Below, one piece after another: positions 27,121 through 36,080 of a stretch of DNA of 64,000 nt. This DNA comes from Acidobacteriota bacterium. Lineage in GTDB: Bacteria > Acidobacteriota > Vicinamibacteria > Vicinamibacterales > UBA8438. The first letter of the stretch is position 1. Each line of letters opens with the position of its first letter. The translations under genes were made by a program, and so were the position numbers. The notes beneath the pieces were generated by a model that ran no database searches, was not told where the DNA came from, and saw only the letters and a list, made by a program, of their open reading frames with translations. The DNA lies in assembly GCA_009838525.1 (NCBI GenBank), contig VXRJ01000018.1:397087-461086 (forward strand), in the 5' to 3' direction.

Positions 27121-28944
27121 ATGAGTACGTTCGACAGCACGAAGGCTTCGCTGAGCGATCTTCTTCAGCAGATCAAGGAGGGTCGGATCCAGTTGCCGGA
27201 CTTCCAGCGGGGCTGGATCTGGGACGACGACCATATTCACAGCCTACTCGTGAGCATCGCTCGTTCCTTCCCGATCGGCGCCGTGATGCTCCTTGAGGCC
27301 GGAGGCGAAGTCCGCTTTCAGACACGACCGGTGGAGGGTTTGGAGGCGAGAGTTCCGGAAGATCGCGTGCCCGAGAAGCTGATTCTCGACGGGCAGCAGC
27401 GCCTCACGACGTTAGTCCAAGCTCTCTCGCTTGACGAGCCGGTGCGTACGCAGACCGCGAAACGCAAGAAGATCAAGCGCTACTACTATTTTGACATTCA
27501 GCAGGCGCTGGCCGCACCGAACTCCTTGGACGACGCCGTTGTGGCCGTGGACGAGAATCGACAGGTGCGAAGCGATTTCGGCCGGCGAGTGGATCTCGAC
27601 CTGTCAACGATCGAGTTGGAGTGCCAGCGCTTGCACTTCCCGTGCAATCAGATCATGGTTTCGGATGACTGGGAGGCCACTCTGTACCGCGTGGCACCTG
27701 AACGGTTCGCTACCTACATGGAGTTTCGCGGCCAGGTTCTCGCCGCTTTTCGTACCTACCAGATCCCTGTCATCGAGCTACAGAAGGAAACCTCCAAAGA
27801 GGCGGTCTGTTTGGTCTTCGAGAAGGTGAACACCGGCGGTGTACGTCTTTCGGTGTTCGAGTTAATCACGGCCACCTACGCGGCGGACGGCTACAACCTC
27901 CGCGACGATTGGTTCGGGTCAGGGGCGCGCAACGTCGAATCCCGCAAGGAGCGCATTGGTCGGGACGCACTCCTTGAAGGGATCGAGGCCACAGAGTTCC
28001 TCCAAGGAGTCAGCCTGCTGCGTACACACGAACTCCGACGGGCGGACCTCGCCAGCGGCAAGATTGGAAAGCAGGTACGACCGGTCAGCGCCAAGCGCGC
28101 CGACATCCTCCAACTGCCACTCGGCGCTTGGAAACGGTGGGCGGATGAGCTGGAGGCGGGGTTTCGCAACGTCGCGCGCTTCCTGCGTAAGCAGTACTTC
28201 TACAGCCAGCGGGAGCTGCCCTATCGCACGCAACTGGTCCCGCTGGCAGCGGTGCTCACTCGCCTGGGTGACCGTTGGCTCGAGCCTCGAATCTACGACA
28301 AGTTGACGCGCTGGTTCTGGTGCGGCGTACTCGGTGAGCTGTACGGCGGTGCCGTCGAGACTCGCATGGCCAACGACTATGAGGAGCTTCTTGGCTGGTT
28401 CGAAGACGACGATGCCGTGCCGCGAACAGTGCGCGAGGCTAGCTTCCAGCCGGATCGCTTCGACACTCTGCGCTCGCGGCTGAGCGCGGCGTACAAGGGC
28501 ATTAACGTGCTCGTCCTTCGCGAAGGTTCTAGGGACTGGTACTGGAAGGCTGCGATTCGGGAGCTAGATGCCGACGAGATCGCTCTCGACATCCACCACA
28601 TTTTCCCGCGGGACTGGTGCGAAGGGCAGAGGCCGAAAAAAATCGAGAGGAATCGCTACGACAGCATTCTCAACAAGACTCCCATCTCCTACAAGGCGAA
28701 CCGCAAGATAGGCGGCGAAGCCCCGTCCCGTTACCTGCCGAAGCTCCAGAGCGAGAAACACGTCCGTCTGAACGACGGTGAGATGGACGAGTTGTTGGCC
28801 AGCCACGCGCTCGCGCCAGATCTGCTGCGGCGGGACGCGTTCGATGAATTCGTCGATGACCGTCGTAGGCGACTCAGCCGACTTGTCGAGATGGCAATGG
28901 GAAAGCCGGTTGTTCACGTGTCCGACACGGCGGCCTACGACTAG
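27121..28944 (+). CDS. DUF262 protein with C-terminal HNH-like nuclease domain (GmrSD/BrxU-like)
   Basis: A 607-residue protein. The N-terminal DUF262 (ParB-like NTPase) domain shows LPDFQRGWIWDDDHI near 25-39 and the hallmark ILDGQQRLTTLV near 88-99. The C-terminal half has a His-Asn nuclease pattern, DIHHIFPRDWC near 490 followed by ILNKTPISYKANRKIGG near 514-530. This is the DUF1524/HNH layout of type IV modification-dependent enzymes such as GmrSD and BrxU. Such enzymes cut phage DNA with modified bases using NTP hydrolysis. It follows the gene-free stretch and has its own leader, so it is probably a separate defence unit. It converges on the unknown protein: both stops use the same CTAG, overlapping by four bases. 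Confidence 0.85.
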   Translation: MSTFDSTKASLSDLLQQIKEGRIQLPDFQRGWIWDDDHIHSLLVSIARSFPIGAVMLLEAGGEVRFQTRPVEGLEARVPEDRVPEKLILDGQQRLTTLVQALSLDEPVRTQTAKRKKIKRYYYFDIQQALAAPNSLDDAVVAVDENRQVRSDFGRRVDLDLSTIELECQRLHFPCNQIMVSDDWEATLYRVAPERFATYMEFRGQVLAAFRTYQIPVIELQKETSKEAVCLVFEKVNTGGVRLSVFELITATYAADGYNLRDDWFGSGARNVESRKERIGRDALLEGIEATEFLQGVSLLRTHELRRADLASGKIGKQVRPVSAKRADILQLPLGAWKRWADELEAGFRNVARFLRKQYFYSQRELPYRTQLVPLAAVLTRLGDRWLEPRIYDKLTRWFWCGVLGELYGGAVETRMANDYEELLGWFEDDDAVPRTVREASFQPDRFDTLRSRLSAAYKGINVLVLREGSRDWYWKAAIRELDADEIALDIHHIFPRDWCEGQRPKKIERNRYDSILNKTPISYKANRKIGGEAPSRYLPKLQSEKHVRLNDGEMDELLASHALAPDLLRRDAFDEFVDDRRRRLSRLVEMAMGKPVVHVSDTAAYD

Positions 28945-29564
28945 CGTCGTCGTTGCGCGCCAAGAGACGTGTTCCGTTGGCGTTGTTCCGCGACGAGCAG
29001 CGGTTGCTCGCCGAGAAGCCGGTCCAGATCCATGCCTTGATCTTGGACAAAGTCCGGTGCGGAACAAACCGGGTGCTTCCGAAAGTACAGAATCCACGAG
29101 GCCTGGCGGATCGCCCGTTGTAGTTCCGGATGCGGATGCTGCTCCTCCGTCAACATGCCTGCCCAGAACGGCATGTAGCAGAGGTTCCAGCCAGCGGTGA
29201 ATGCATCGGGATCCCAGGGGTGCCCCCAAATGTGCCGCACGGTGTAGCCGGAACCACGCTCGAGCGAGCGTCCCGTGTACCGAGCCCACGCTTGTTGCGC
29301 GTATGTGTTGTCACCCAAGGTCACGGGTCGGCCGTCTCCCGCCCAAGACGATCGTTTGCCTCTGGAGAGGCCGGGGTAGTGCTCCTTGCTCGTTCGGACG
29401 CGATCCGGATACCAGACTGGTCGTTCATAGACGCGGTCGGGATGGACGAAGTATGAACGCTCGAAAGCTGCACGAACTATGGAAGTTCCACCCTCTCGGA
29501 AGTACTCATCCAAGGCGCGAATTGGCGATTTGATGCTGCCGTCATGAACCTGTAGGCGGAGCAT
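28941..29564 (-). CDS. unknown protein converging on DUF262
   Basis: A 207-residue protein that I do not recognise. It lacks a signal peptide and is rich in Trp and aromatic residues. The central part has RHIWGHPWDPDAFTAGWN and CYMPFWAGMLTEEQ, with a His and a downstream GWN that could be an HNH-type or inactive nuclease site; this is speculation. It also contains a PVCSAPDF segment. The start is ATG 29564. The stop TAG is the reverse complement of the DUF262 stop (palindromic CTAG at 28941-28944). Its position at the island's right edge suggests a defence or mobile-element link, but no function can be assigned. Confidence 0.55.
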   Translation of the reverse strand: MLRLQVHDGSIKSPIRALDEYFREGGTSIVRAAFERSYFVHPDRVYERPVWYPDRVRTSKEHYPGLSRGKRSSWAGDGRPVTLGDNTYAQQAWARYTGRSLERGSGYTVRHIWGHPWDPDAFTAGWNLCYMPFWAGMLTEEQHPHPELQRAIRQASWILYFRKHPVCSAPDFVQDQGMDLDRLLGEQPLLVAEQRQRNTSLGAQRRR

Positions 29565-29640
29565 GTCGTCAGTTAGGCGCTGTTTGCTTTACTTGCCGCT
29601 GACCGACGGGTGAAGAGGCGATCGGCCGGGCCGCCGGATG

Positions 29641-30768
29641 TCACAGCGAGCAGGTGCCGTCCTCGCACTCGCCGCTCACCGGTGGACGACCATCAATCGA
29701 ACGTAACACAGGTGACGTCATGTGTCCCCAACCGGGAAGAAAGGCCGAGAACCGACCGGAGTCGCCGCCGGCGACGAAGAGATGGATGTTGTCGGGTGAG
29801 GGGACGACCGGGGTCCGCGCTCCCGGTTCACGCGGATACTCGGCCGGCAGGTTGCGGTTGTAGATCTTCCCGTAGCGGTCATTGAACGTCAGCGCTTCCC
29901 ACAGGTTGCGGGCCGCGTGCCAGAGGTAGTCCCGCACGTCGTTCTTCGTCCAGCTCCGGGCGGCGATTGTCGCGGCATGCTCCGGGCCGATGACGACGGC
30001 GCACGATCCACTGCTGACGGCGTTGTTGTGGGCGATGGTGCTCATCGCCGACGCGACGCTGTCGAGGATGCCCTCAGGGTCGTTGGCCACGTGATTGGTG
30101 ACGCTGTGGGGACCTTCCGCGGCGATGCAGAAGACGGTGCTGTCCTCGGCACGGTAGCCATGCTCGACGTGGTACGGCGTCCAGGGGCTCGCCTCCTCGT
30201 TCTCGGCGATACAGAACGTGTACTTCCCGGGATGGCCCAGCGTGCTCTTGTCGAGGTCGCCCGGCCATGCGCCGCCGACATTGAGCAGCACGAGGCGGAT
30301 GGCGCGGCCGATGGTCGCGTTGGCTCGGCATCCGGAGCCGAAGACGTTGGCGCCGGGGTTGAGTCCGATCTCATGACGGACCGGCCCGTTTACCACCGCC
30401 AGCGGCGCCGCCATATGGGTCGTCGCCTGCACGCCGTGCAGATTGAAAGCGCCGCTGGTGAGGGCGAGAAGCGCGGCCCGGACCACCGGCGCGTAGTCGG
30501 GACGGCAGCCGGCGAGCACCAGATTGATCGCGAGCACCTCGCGGGTCAGGTTCCCCCAGCGGGGCGGAATGCGCGCTTCCAGGCGATCCGGATCGCCGCC
30601 CAGCGCGCCGACCATCGCTTCGACGGTGGCGGGGGTCGGAGGGACGACGGGCAGGCCGTCGGTCCAGCCCTGCTCGAAGTACCACTCGACGAGGTCGGCG
30701 CCGGCGTCAACCGGCGCGGGGGACTCTTCGTCCTCGGCACCGCGGCCGGACCCGCCGGGCGTGGTCAT
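29641..30768 (-). CDS. DGLPVVPP-family protein (UGSC/FadJ operon)
   Basis: A 375-residue soluble protein. ATG 30768 overlaps the stop of the FadJ-like gene by four bases (ATGA), a strong sign of translational coupling. Features: GWTDGLPVVPPT near 35-45, AGCRPDYAPVV, FNLHGVQ, NGPVRHEIGLNPGANVFG, RANATIGRA, CIAENEE and a C-terminal CEDGTCSL with two cysteines. The fold is not known to me, and no catalytic residue can be assigned with certainty. A second copy, fused to a thioredoxin-like domain, is at 36081. Cooccurrence with UGSC proteins and an acyl-CoA enzyme suggests a redox or acyl-thioester role, which is inference. It is the last gene of the three-gene minus-strand operon. Confidence 0.8.
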   Translation of the reverse strand: MTTPGGSGRGAEDEESPAPVDAGADLVEWYFEQGWTDGLPVVPPTPATVEAMVGALGGDPDRLEARIPPRWGNLTREVLAINLVLAGCRPDYAPVVRAALLALTSGAFNLHGVQATTHMAAPLAVVNGPVRHEIGLNPGANVFGSGCRANATIGRAIRLVLLNVGGAWPGDLDKSTLGHPGKYTFCIAENEEASPWTPYHVEHGYRAEDSTVFCIAAEGPHSVTNHVANDPEGILDSVASAMSTIAHNNAVSSGSCAVVIGPEHAATIAARSWTKNDVRDYLWHAARNLWEALTFNDRYGKIYNRNLPAEYPREPGARTPVVPSPDNIHLFVAGGDSGRFSAFLPGWGHMTSPVLRSIDGRPPVSGECEDGTCSL

Positions 30769-32882
30769 GACCCCTGCCGGTCCAGATCGGCAAATGTCCG
30801 GCCTTCGCGGGCGAGCCGTTCCAGAAGCGGCGCAGGCTTCAGCCACTCGCCGTGTTCGTCGTGCAGGCGCTGCATCGTCTCGTGGATCGTGCCGAGGCCC
30901 ACGAGGTCGGCCCAGAACATTGGGCCGCCACGGTACCTCGGAAAGCCGTAGCCGAGCATCCAGATCACGTCGATGTCACTGGCGCGCAGGACCAGGCCCT
31001 CGTCGAGGATCTTCGCTCCCTCGTTGACCAGCGGATAGAAGCACCGCGGCACGATCTCGTTGTCGTGCACTCTGCGCCGCTCGATTCCGAGATCCGCCGA
31101 GACCTGTGCGATCACTTCGTCGATCGCCGGATCCGGAATCGGGGTCCGGTGCCCGGGGTCGTAGCGGTACCAGCCGGCATGGGTCTTCTGGCCAAACCGG
31201 CCCGCCTCGCAGATCCGATCGGCGATTGGGGAGTACCGCAGGTGCGCGGGCCGGTCGGCCGCCTGTCGTTGCCGGATTCGCCAGCTCACGTCGAGACCCG
31301 CGAGATCCGCCATCTCGTACGGCCCCATGGGCAGGCCGAACTCACGGACGGCTCGGTCCACCTGCTGCGGCGAGGCCCCCTCTTCGAGGAGAAAGTCGGC
31401 CTGGCGGCGATAGGCGTACAGCATCCGGTTGCCGACGAAGCTGTCGCAGTTGCCGACCAGCACCGCCACCTTGCCGATCCGCTTGGCGAGCGCCATCGAG
31501 GTCGCAATGGTCTCGGGCGAGGTTGCGGCGCCGCGGACCGTTTCGACCAGGCGCATCACATGGGCGGGGCTGAAGAAGTGCGTCCCGATCACCTGCTCCG
31601 GGCGCGACGTGACGCCGGCGATGGCATCGACGTCCAGGGACGACGTGTTGGTGGCGAGGACGGCGTTTGGCTTCGCGGTGGCGTCAATAGTCCGGAACAC
31701 CTCCTGCTTGAGCGGCATTTCCTCGAAGACCGCTTCAATCACGATGTCGGCTCCGGCCATCGCGTCCATGTCGAGTGTAGGCGTAATGCGTGCGACGCGC
31801 TCCTGCATCCCGGCCTCGGTCATCCGCCCGCGGCGCACGGTCCGTGAGTAGTTCCTGCGGACGGTTTCCATCCCGCGGTCGAGGGCTTCCGGCGACGACT
31901 CGATCACCGTCACCGGGATGCCGGCGTTGGCCAGGCTCATGGCGATGCCGCCCCCCATGGTCCCGCAGCCGATGACGGCCGCGCCGTCGATGGCGCGCAC
32001 CGGTGTTTGCTTCGGAACGTCCGGGATGCGCGCGACCTCGCGCTCGGCGAAGAAGGCGTGGCGCTGGGCCTTCGACTGATCGGAGTCGCGCAAACGGGAG
32101 AACACTGCCCGTTCGTGCTTTAGTGCATCGGGGTAGGGGAAGTGGAGCGCCGTCTCTACGCAGTCGACCGCGGCGTACGGCGCCTCAAAGCCGCGCGTCC
32201 GATGGTCCATCCGGTCACGGTAGTGCTTAAAGAAATCCGGCTGGTCGCGCACCGCGTCCAGATGCTCCTCGAGGGTGGAGGCGCGGCGCAGCGGCAGGCT
32301 GTCGTTGGCGAGCTGCCGGGCGCGGCCGACGGCGGCGGCTACGAGGTCGCCGTCGATACGTTCGTCGACGAAGCCGTACTCCACCGCACGCTCGACAGGA
32401 TGGAGTTTTCCACCCACGATTATGTCGAGTGCCGCCTGGACGCCGATCAGCCGCGGCAACCGTTGCGTTCCCCCCGCGCCCGGGATGATGCCCAGCGTGA
32501 CTTCGGTCAGGCCCAGGCGCGTACCGGGCGCCGCGAGCCGCACGTGGCAGGCCAGCGCCAGCTCCAGGCCACCGCCGGCGGCGACGGAGTGGATGGCGGC
32601 AACGACCGGTTTCGGCGAAGCCTCGATCTGATCGAGGACGGCGGGAAGGTTCGGGGCATTCGGCGGCGGGGGATCGTTGAACTCCCGTATGTCGGCGCCG
32701 CCGCAGAACATCCGTCCGGCACCCGCAATGACGATGGCGCGGACCGTGTCGTCGGCCAACATGGTGGCGATGCGCTCGCCGAGCAGCCCCCGCATGGCCC
32801 AGCTGAGACCATTGACGGGCGGGTTGTCGAGACGGAGGATGGCGACGTCGCCGTGATGTTCGACGTTGATGGTCCCGGGCAT
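30765..32882 (-). CDS. fadJ: bifunctional enoyl-CoA hydratase / 3-hydroxyacyl-CoA dehydrogenase
   Basis: A 705-residue fatty-acid beta-oxidation enzyme of the FadB/FadJ or peroxisomal bifunctional type. Residues 1-200 are a crotonase domain with the oxyanion-hole region (CGGADIREF; GGGLELALACHV) and GIIPGAGGTQRLPR. From about 300 comes the NAD-binding Rossmann domain (VIGCGTMGGGIAMSLA), followed by the C-terminal dehydrogenase domains with ATNTSSLDVDAIA, GTHFFSPAHVM and the YGFPRYRGGP motif. It would convert enoyl-CoA to 3-ketoacyl-CoA in two steps. It lies 84 bp after the UGSC gene and overlaps the DGLPVVPP gene, so the three are cotranscribed. No partner thiolase is in the window. Confidence 0.92.
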   Translation of the reverse strand: MPGTINVEHHGDVAILRLDNPPVNGLSWAMRGLLGERIATMLADDTVRAIVIAGAGRMFCGGADIREFNDPPPPNAPNLPAVLDQIEASPKPVVAAIHSVAAGGGLELALACHVRLAAPGTRLGLTEVTLGIIPGAGGTQRLPRLIGVQAALDIIVGGKLHPVERAVEYGFVDERIDGDLVAAAVGRARQLANDSLPLRRASTLEEHLDAVRDQPDFFKHYRDRMDHRTRGFEAPYAAVDCVETALHFPYPDALKHERAVFSRLRDSDQSKAQRHAFFAEREVARIPDVPKQTPVRAIDGAAVIGCGTMGGGIAMSLANAGIPVTVIESSPEALDRGMETVRRNYSRTVRRGRMTEAGMQERVARITPTLDMDAMAGADIVIEAVFEEMPLKQEVFRTIDATAKPNAVLATNTSSLDVDAIAGVTSRPEQVIGTHFFSPAHVMRLVETVRGAATSPETIATSMALAKRIGKVAVLVGNCDSFVGNRMLYAYRRQADFLLEEGASPQQVDRAVREFGLPMGPYEMADLAGLDVSWRIRQRQAADRPAHLRYSPIADRICEAGRFGQKTHAGWYRYDPGHRTPIPDPAIDEVIAQVSADLGIERRRVHDNEIVPRCFYPLVNEGAKILDEGLVLRASDIDVIWMLGYGFPRYRGGPMFWADLVGLGTIHETMQRLHDEHGEWLKPAPLLERLAREGRTFADLDRQGS

Positions 32883-32966
32883 GACTAGCTGCGTTCCCTG
32901 TCGCGCGGCGCTATCCGGCAGCGCGGCCGCTCGTGCCGTGCGGACAGACGATGCCCGGATCCGGTG

Positions 32967-33500
32967 TCACGTTGTGACGGCGCCGAGGATCGCGTCGAAG
33001 GCCGCGCGCGCCTTCGCACGCATCTCGTCGTCGGTCGCGTCCTGAATGGGGTGCGGCACGTAGACTGCCCGCGCCGCAATGTCCGGCATTCCGAGCGCGT
33101 TCGACTGCAGTTCGGCGGCCGAGACGAACTCGGACGAGGCCACCATCACGGTCGGAATTCCCCGCGCCTCGTAGTCGACCAGGTCGTGCACACTGCACGA
33201 CGTGCATGAGCCTCAATCGGCCAGCGCCTGGATGACCGTCCTGCACTTCTCGGCTACTTCCTCCCGCAGGTTTGCCGGCGCCGGTCGGGTGAACGTGGGC
33301 TTTCGGAGTCGAATCACCTCCATTCCGGGGGTTTGTTTCCGGAGCAGAGTTTCCAGCTCGTCACAGAAGACGTCGCCACGAGGTTTGGATATGTCAACAA
33401 TTCCCACCGGCCCGGCAAGCGCAGGCGGGCGTCCCGCCAACCGCCGCGCCAAGGGTTCCCGCTCGTCCGTCGGGTCGAGAATGACAATGGACTCGTCCAT
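32967..33500 (-). CDS. UGSC-family protein read through an in-frame UGA (probable selenoprotein), copy 2
   Basis: From ATG 33500 the frame reaches UGA at 33215-33213 and continues in the same frame for 82 codons to the stop at 32967. With U96 the junction reads QALADUGSCTSCSVHDLVDY, matching the copy at 9247 in the motif and in the downstream GIPTV(M/A)V strand and (A/S)(A/E)LQ helix. ATG 33500 gives the expected family start DESIVILDPTDEREP. Length 177 residues. It is the first gene of the minus-strand operon with FadJ and DGLPVVPP. Two hairpins precede it. Paralogues with the same UGA make a sequencing error most unlikely. A role in thiol/selenol redox or in protecting acyl-CoA intermediates is inference. 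Confidence 0.87.
33183..33215 (-). promoter_or_regulatory. UGA codon with SECIS-like hairpin, UGSC gene 2
   Basis: After UGA (33215-33213) comes a perfect 8-bp stem: GTCGTGCA, loop GUG, UGCACGAC (33201-33183). The loop again occupies positions 20-22 after the UGA. Stem bases are the same as in the copy at 9456, including all eight third-codon positions in the codons TGC ACG TCG TGC AGT, NTG, CAC, GAC, although the flanking genes have diverged. This supports an RNA element rather than only protein conservation. Confidence 0.75.
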
Positions 33501-33538
33501 CCGGATGTCCTCGCGTTTTAGCAGCTTGCGCCGTAGAA

Positions 33539-33580
33539 GTTTCGCGCCCGCGAAACTCCCAACGCGCCCGCAAGGGCGCG
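33539..33580 (-). promoter_or_regulatory. two adjacent stem-loops in the UGSC operon leader
   Basis: Read on the minus strand, first comes CGCGCCC-UUGC-GGGCGCG (33580-33563), then GUUUCGCG-GG-CGCGAAAC (33556-33539), 39 bases before the UGSC start. Both stems are perfect (7 and 8 bp). No U-run follows, so a simple intrinsic terminator for the upstream cobQ is not obvious. They may shape the leader RNA of the UGSC-fadJ operon or end the cobQ transcript. Confidence 0.6.
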
Positions 33581-33612
33581 CGGCCACTGTAGCACACCGT
33601 CCACGGGGTCGG

Positions 33613-35094
33613 TCATTCCAGGCCGGCATCCCGGAACAGTGCGTCGACATCAACCGCGGCTGCGATTCCATCCGCCAGTTCGTCGAGCGCGCTCTCTATC
33701 ACATGGTCCCAGACGAGCGGTGATCCGGTTCCGGTGCGTGCCCGCTCCAGCCACGCGCTGCGGAACCGGTCGTTACTGAAGAGTCCGTGCAAGTAGGTTC
33801 CCTCGATCCGCCCTGTGGCATCGGTCGCGCCGTCCGGACCGCTTGCCAGTTGCGCGAACGGCCGCGCATCGGCGTCAGGTCCCTTTGTGGTCCCCATGTG
33901 GATTTCGTAACCCGTGATCGGAGTGCTTCCGTGCACGCAGGTGCCGAACGCGGGTCGAACCGTCTTCTCCGTCGACATCACGGTCTCGACGTCCAGCAGG
34001 CCGAGACCAGCCGCGTCGCCGGAACCACCGTCGCTTCCGGCGGGATCCCGCACTGCTCGGCCGAGCATCTGGTAGCCCCCGCAGAGTCCGAGCACCCGTC
34101 CGCCGGTGCGTCCATGCGAGATGATGTCGTGGTCCCACCCCTGCGTCCGGAGGAAGGCAAGTTCCGCCAGCGTCGACTTCGTGCCGGGCAGCAGCACGAC
34201 ATCGGCGTCGCGCGGAATCGGCTCACCCGGAGGGATGAACGCGAAGTCGACGCCGGGCTCCGCCCGGAGGGGATCGATGTCGTCGAAGTTCGCAATGCGC
34301 GATAACGTGGGAGCCACGATACGAAGTGAACGCTTCCGCTCACCAGTGACCGGCGCGGCGGCGCTCTCCAGCGAGGCGGCATCTTCGCGCGGCAGTCGCT
34401 GCGCGGCTTCAAGCCAGGGAATGACACCGCGGCAGGGCCATCCGGTTCGCCCCTCGATCTCCCGCACCCCGTCATTGAAGAGCGTCGGATCACCTCGAAA
34501 GCGGTTGATCAGAAAACTGGTCACCAGCGCGGTGTCGGCCGGGTTCAGAACCGCTCGCGTGCCGGCGACCGCCGCGATGACGCCTCCCCGGTGGATGTCT
34601 GCCAGCAGGCAGACCGGAGCCTCCACGGCGCGCGCGAAACCCATGTTCGCGATGTCCCCGGCACGCAGGTTCGTCTCCGCCGCGCTGCCAGCGCCTTCCA
34701 CCAGAATCAGGTCGGCGTCAGCCCTCAGCCGTTCGAAACTCTCGAGGACCGGCGCAAGCAGCGGGCCTCGATCCGTCCGGTAGGCAGCCGCATCCTGCAT
34801 TCCGACCGCGCGCCCGTGCACGACGAGCTGCGCTCCGCGATCCGATTGCGGCTTGAGGAGGATCGGGTTCATGTCGACGGTCGCCTGGCGTCCGGCGGCC
34901 CGGGCCTGCAGCGCCTGCGCGCGCCCGATCTCGCCGCCATCCAAGCAGACAGCGGCGTTGTTGGACATGTTCTGCGGCTTGAAGGGTGCGACGGAGAGGC
35001 CCCGTCGCCGGGCCAGGCGACAGAGCCCGGCCACAACCGTCGACTTGCCGGCATCCGATCCGGTCCCCTGAATCATCAGGATCCCGGATGTCAT
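33613..35094 (-). CDS. cobQ: cobyric acid synthase
   Basis: A 493-residue glutamine-dependent amidotransferase of cobalamin synthesis that amidates adenosylcobyrinic acid a,c-diamide at four carboxyls. The N-terminal DethioB-synthetase-like ATPase shows MIQGTGSDAGKST near residue 5-18 and FKPQNMSNNA. The C-terminal class-I glutaminase has the nucleophile Cys in LGLCGGYQMLG and His in GTYLHGLFSND. ATG 35094 is the natural start because it begins directly before the ATPase P-loop. No other cobalamin gene is adjacent, so this is a lone pathway gene here. It may read through into the UGSC operon. Confidence 0.95.
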   Translation of the reverse strand: MTSGILMIQGTGSDAGKSTVVAGLCRLARRRGLSVAPFKPQNMSNNAAVCLDGGEIGRAQALQARAAGRQATVDMNPILLKPQSDRGAQLVVHGRAVGMQDAAAYRTDRGPLLAPVLESFERLRADADLILVEGAGSAAETNLRAGDIANMGFARAVEAPVCLLADIHRGGVIAAVAGTRAVLNPADTALVTSFLINRFRGDPTLFNDGVREIEGRTGWPCRGVIPWLEAAQRLPREDAASLESAAAPVTGERKRSLRIVAPTLSRIANFDDIDPLRAEPGVDFAFIPPGEPIPRDADVVLLPGTKSTLAELAFLRTQGWDHDIISHGRTGGRVLGLCGGYQMLGRAVRDPAGSDGGSGDAAGLGLLDVETVMSTEKTVRPAFGTCVHGSTPITGYEIHMGTTKGPDADARPFAQLASGPDGATDATGRIEGTYLHGLFSNDRFRSAWLERARTGTGSPLVWDHVIESALDELADGIAAAVDVDALFRDAGLE

Positions 35095-35172
35095 TTGCCC
35101 TCCATCCGCACGCACCAAGGAGAGCATAGAATCACGAGATTCGAAACCCGCACCGGCGATCCTGGGGTCCAC

Positions 35173-36057
35173 ATGACCAGACTTGAACGAATCGTCGTCA
35201 TTCCCGCGATCCTGATCGGCGCGGCCGCCGGCGCGTGCGCAACGCCACCGCCAGCGGAAGAGCCGCCGCCACCGCCGCCGGAGGCCGCGACGGCGGCCTC
35301 GTCGCTCAAACTCTACGTCTTCGACTGCGGCCGCATCCGGATCGACACCCTGGAGCGCTTCAGCATCGAGGACGACGAGACGGACGTGCGTCAACTGGTC
35401 GTGCCCTGCTATGTCGTGGAGCATCCCGACGGCCGGATGCTATGGGATGGCGGGCTTCCCTCGTCCATTGCCGAGGCGGACGGCTGGGAGGGTACGACCA
35501 GGCTGGATCAGACGCTGGCCAGTCAGTTGGCCGAGCTCGATCTCGGCTTCGATCTCCGCTCGCTCGACTACGTTGCGTTCTCACACATGCACTACGACCA
35601 CGTCGGAGTGGCCAACGAGATCGAGGGCGCCATGTGGCTGGTGCAGGGTCCGGAGTACGAGGCGATGTTCGGCGAGTCGCTCGACGTGCCGGCGGCGCAG
35701 CCGGAACTCTACGAGAACCTGCGCGACGCCGAGCGCATCATCCTGGACGGCGATCATGACGTCTTTGGCGATGGCCGGGTGCGGATCCTCTCCGCGCCGG
35801 GGCACACGCCGGGTCATCAGGTGTTGTTCCTCGATCTGGTCGAGACCGGTCCGCTGGTGCTGTCGGGGGATCTCTACCACTTCCGCCTGAGCCGCGCGGA
35901 CCGCCGCGTGCCCACCTTCAACGTCGACCGCGACATGACGTTGGCGTCGATGGAGCGGATCGAGGCCTTTGTCGAGGACGTGGGGGCGACTTTCTGGATC
36001 GAACACGATCTGGCGCTTTTCGAGGAGCTCGACACGGCGCCCGCCTACTACGAATAG
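35173..36057 (+). CDS. lipoprotein metallo-beta-lactamase-fold hydrolase, AHL-lactonase-like
   Basis: A 294-residue exported lipoprotein (lipobox around GAAAGAC) followed by a proline- and alanine-rich linker and a metallo-beta-lactamase fold. The zinc-binding HxHxDH motif is SHMHYDHVG near residue 140, with later His in APGHTPGHQ and an acid in LSGDLYHF, then a final His in IEHD. This layout resembles AttM/AiiA-type N-acyl homoserine lactonases, so lactone or ester hydrolysis in the periplasm is likely, but the substrate is not shown. It is divergent from cobQ. ATG 35173 starts immediately before the signal peptide. Confidence 0.85.
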   Translation: MTRLERIVVIPAILIGAAAGACATPPPAEEPPPPPPEAATAASSLKLYVFDCGRIRIDTLERFSIEDDETDVRQLVVPCYVVEHPDGRMLWDGGLPSSIAEADGWEGTTRLDQTLASQLAELDLGFDLRSLDYVAFSHMHYDHVGVANEIEGAMWLVQGPEYEAMFGESLDVPAAQPELYENLRDAERIILDGDHDVFGDGRVRILSAPGHTPGHQVLFLDLVETGPLVLSGDLYHFRLSRADRRVPTFNVDRDMTLASMERIEAFVEDVGATFWIEHDLALFEELDTAPAYYE

Positions 36058-36080
36058 CGCGGCGGCGCCGGGGTGTCGTT

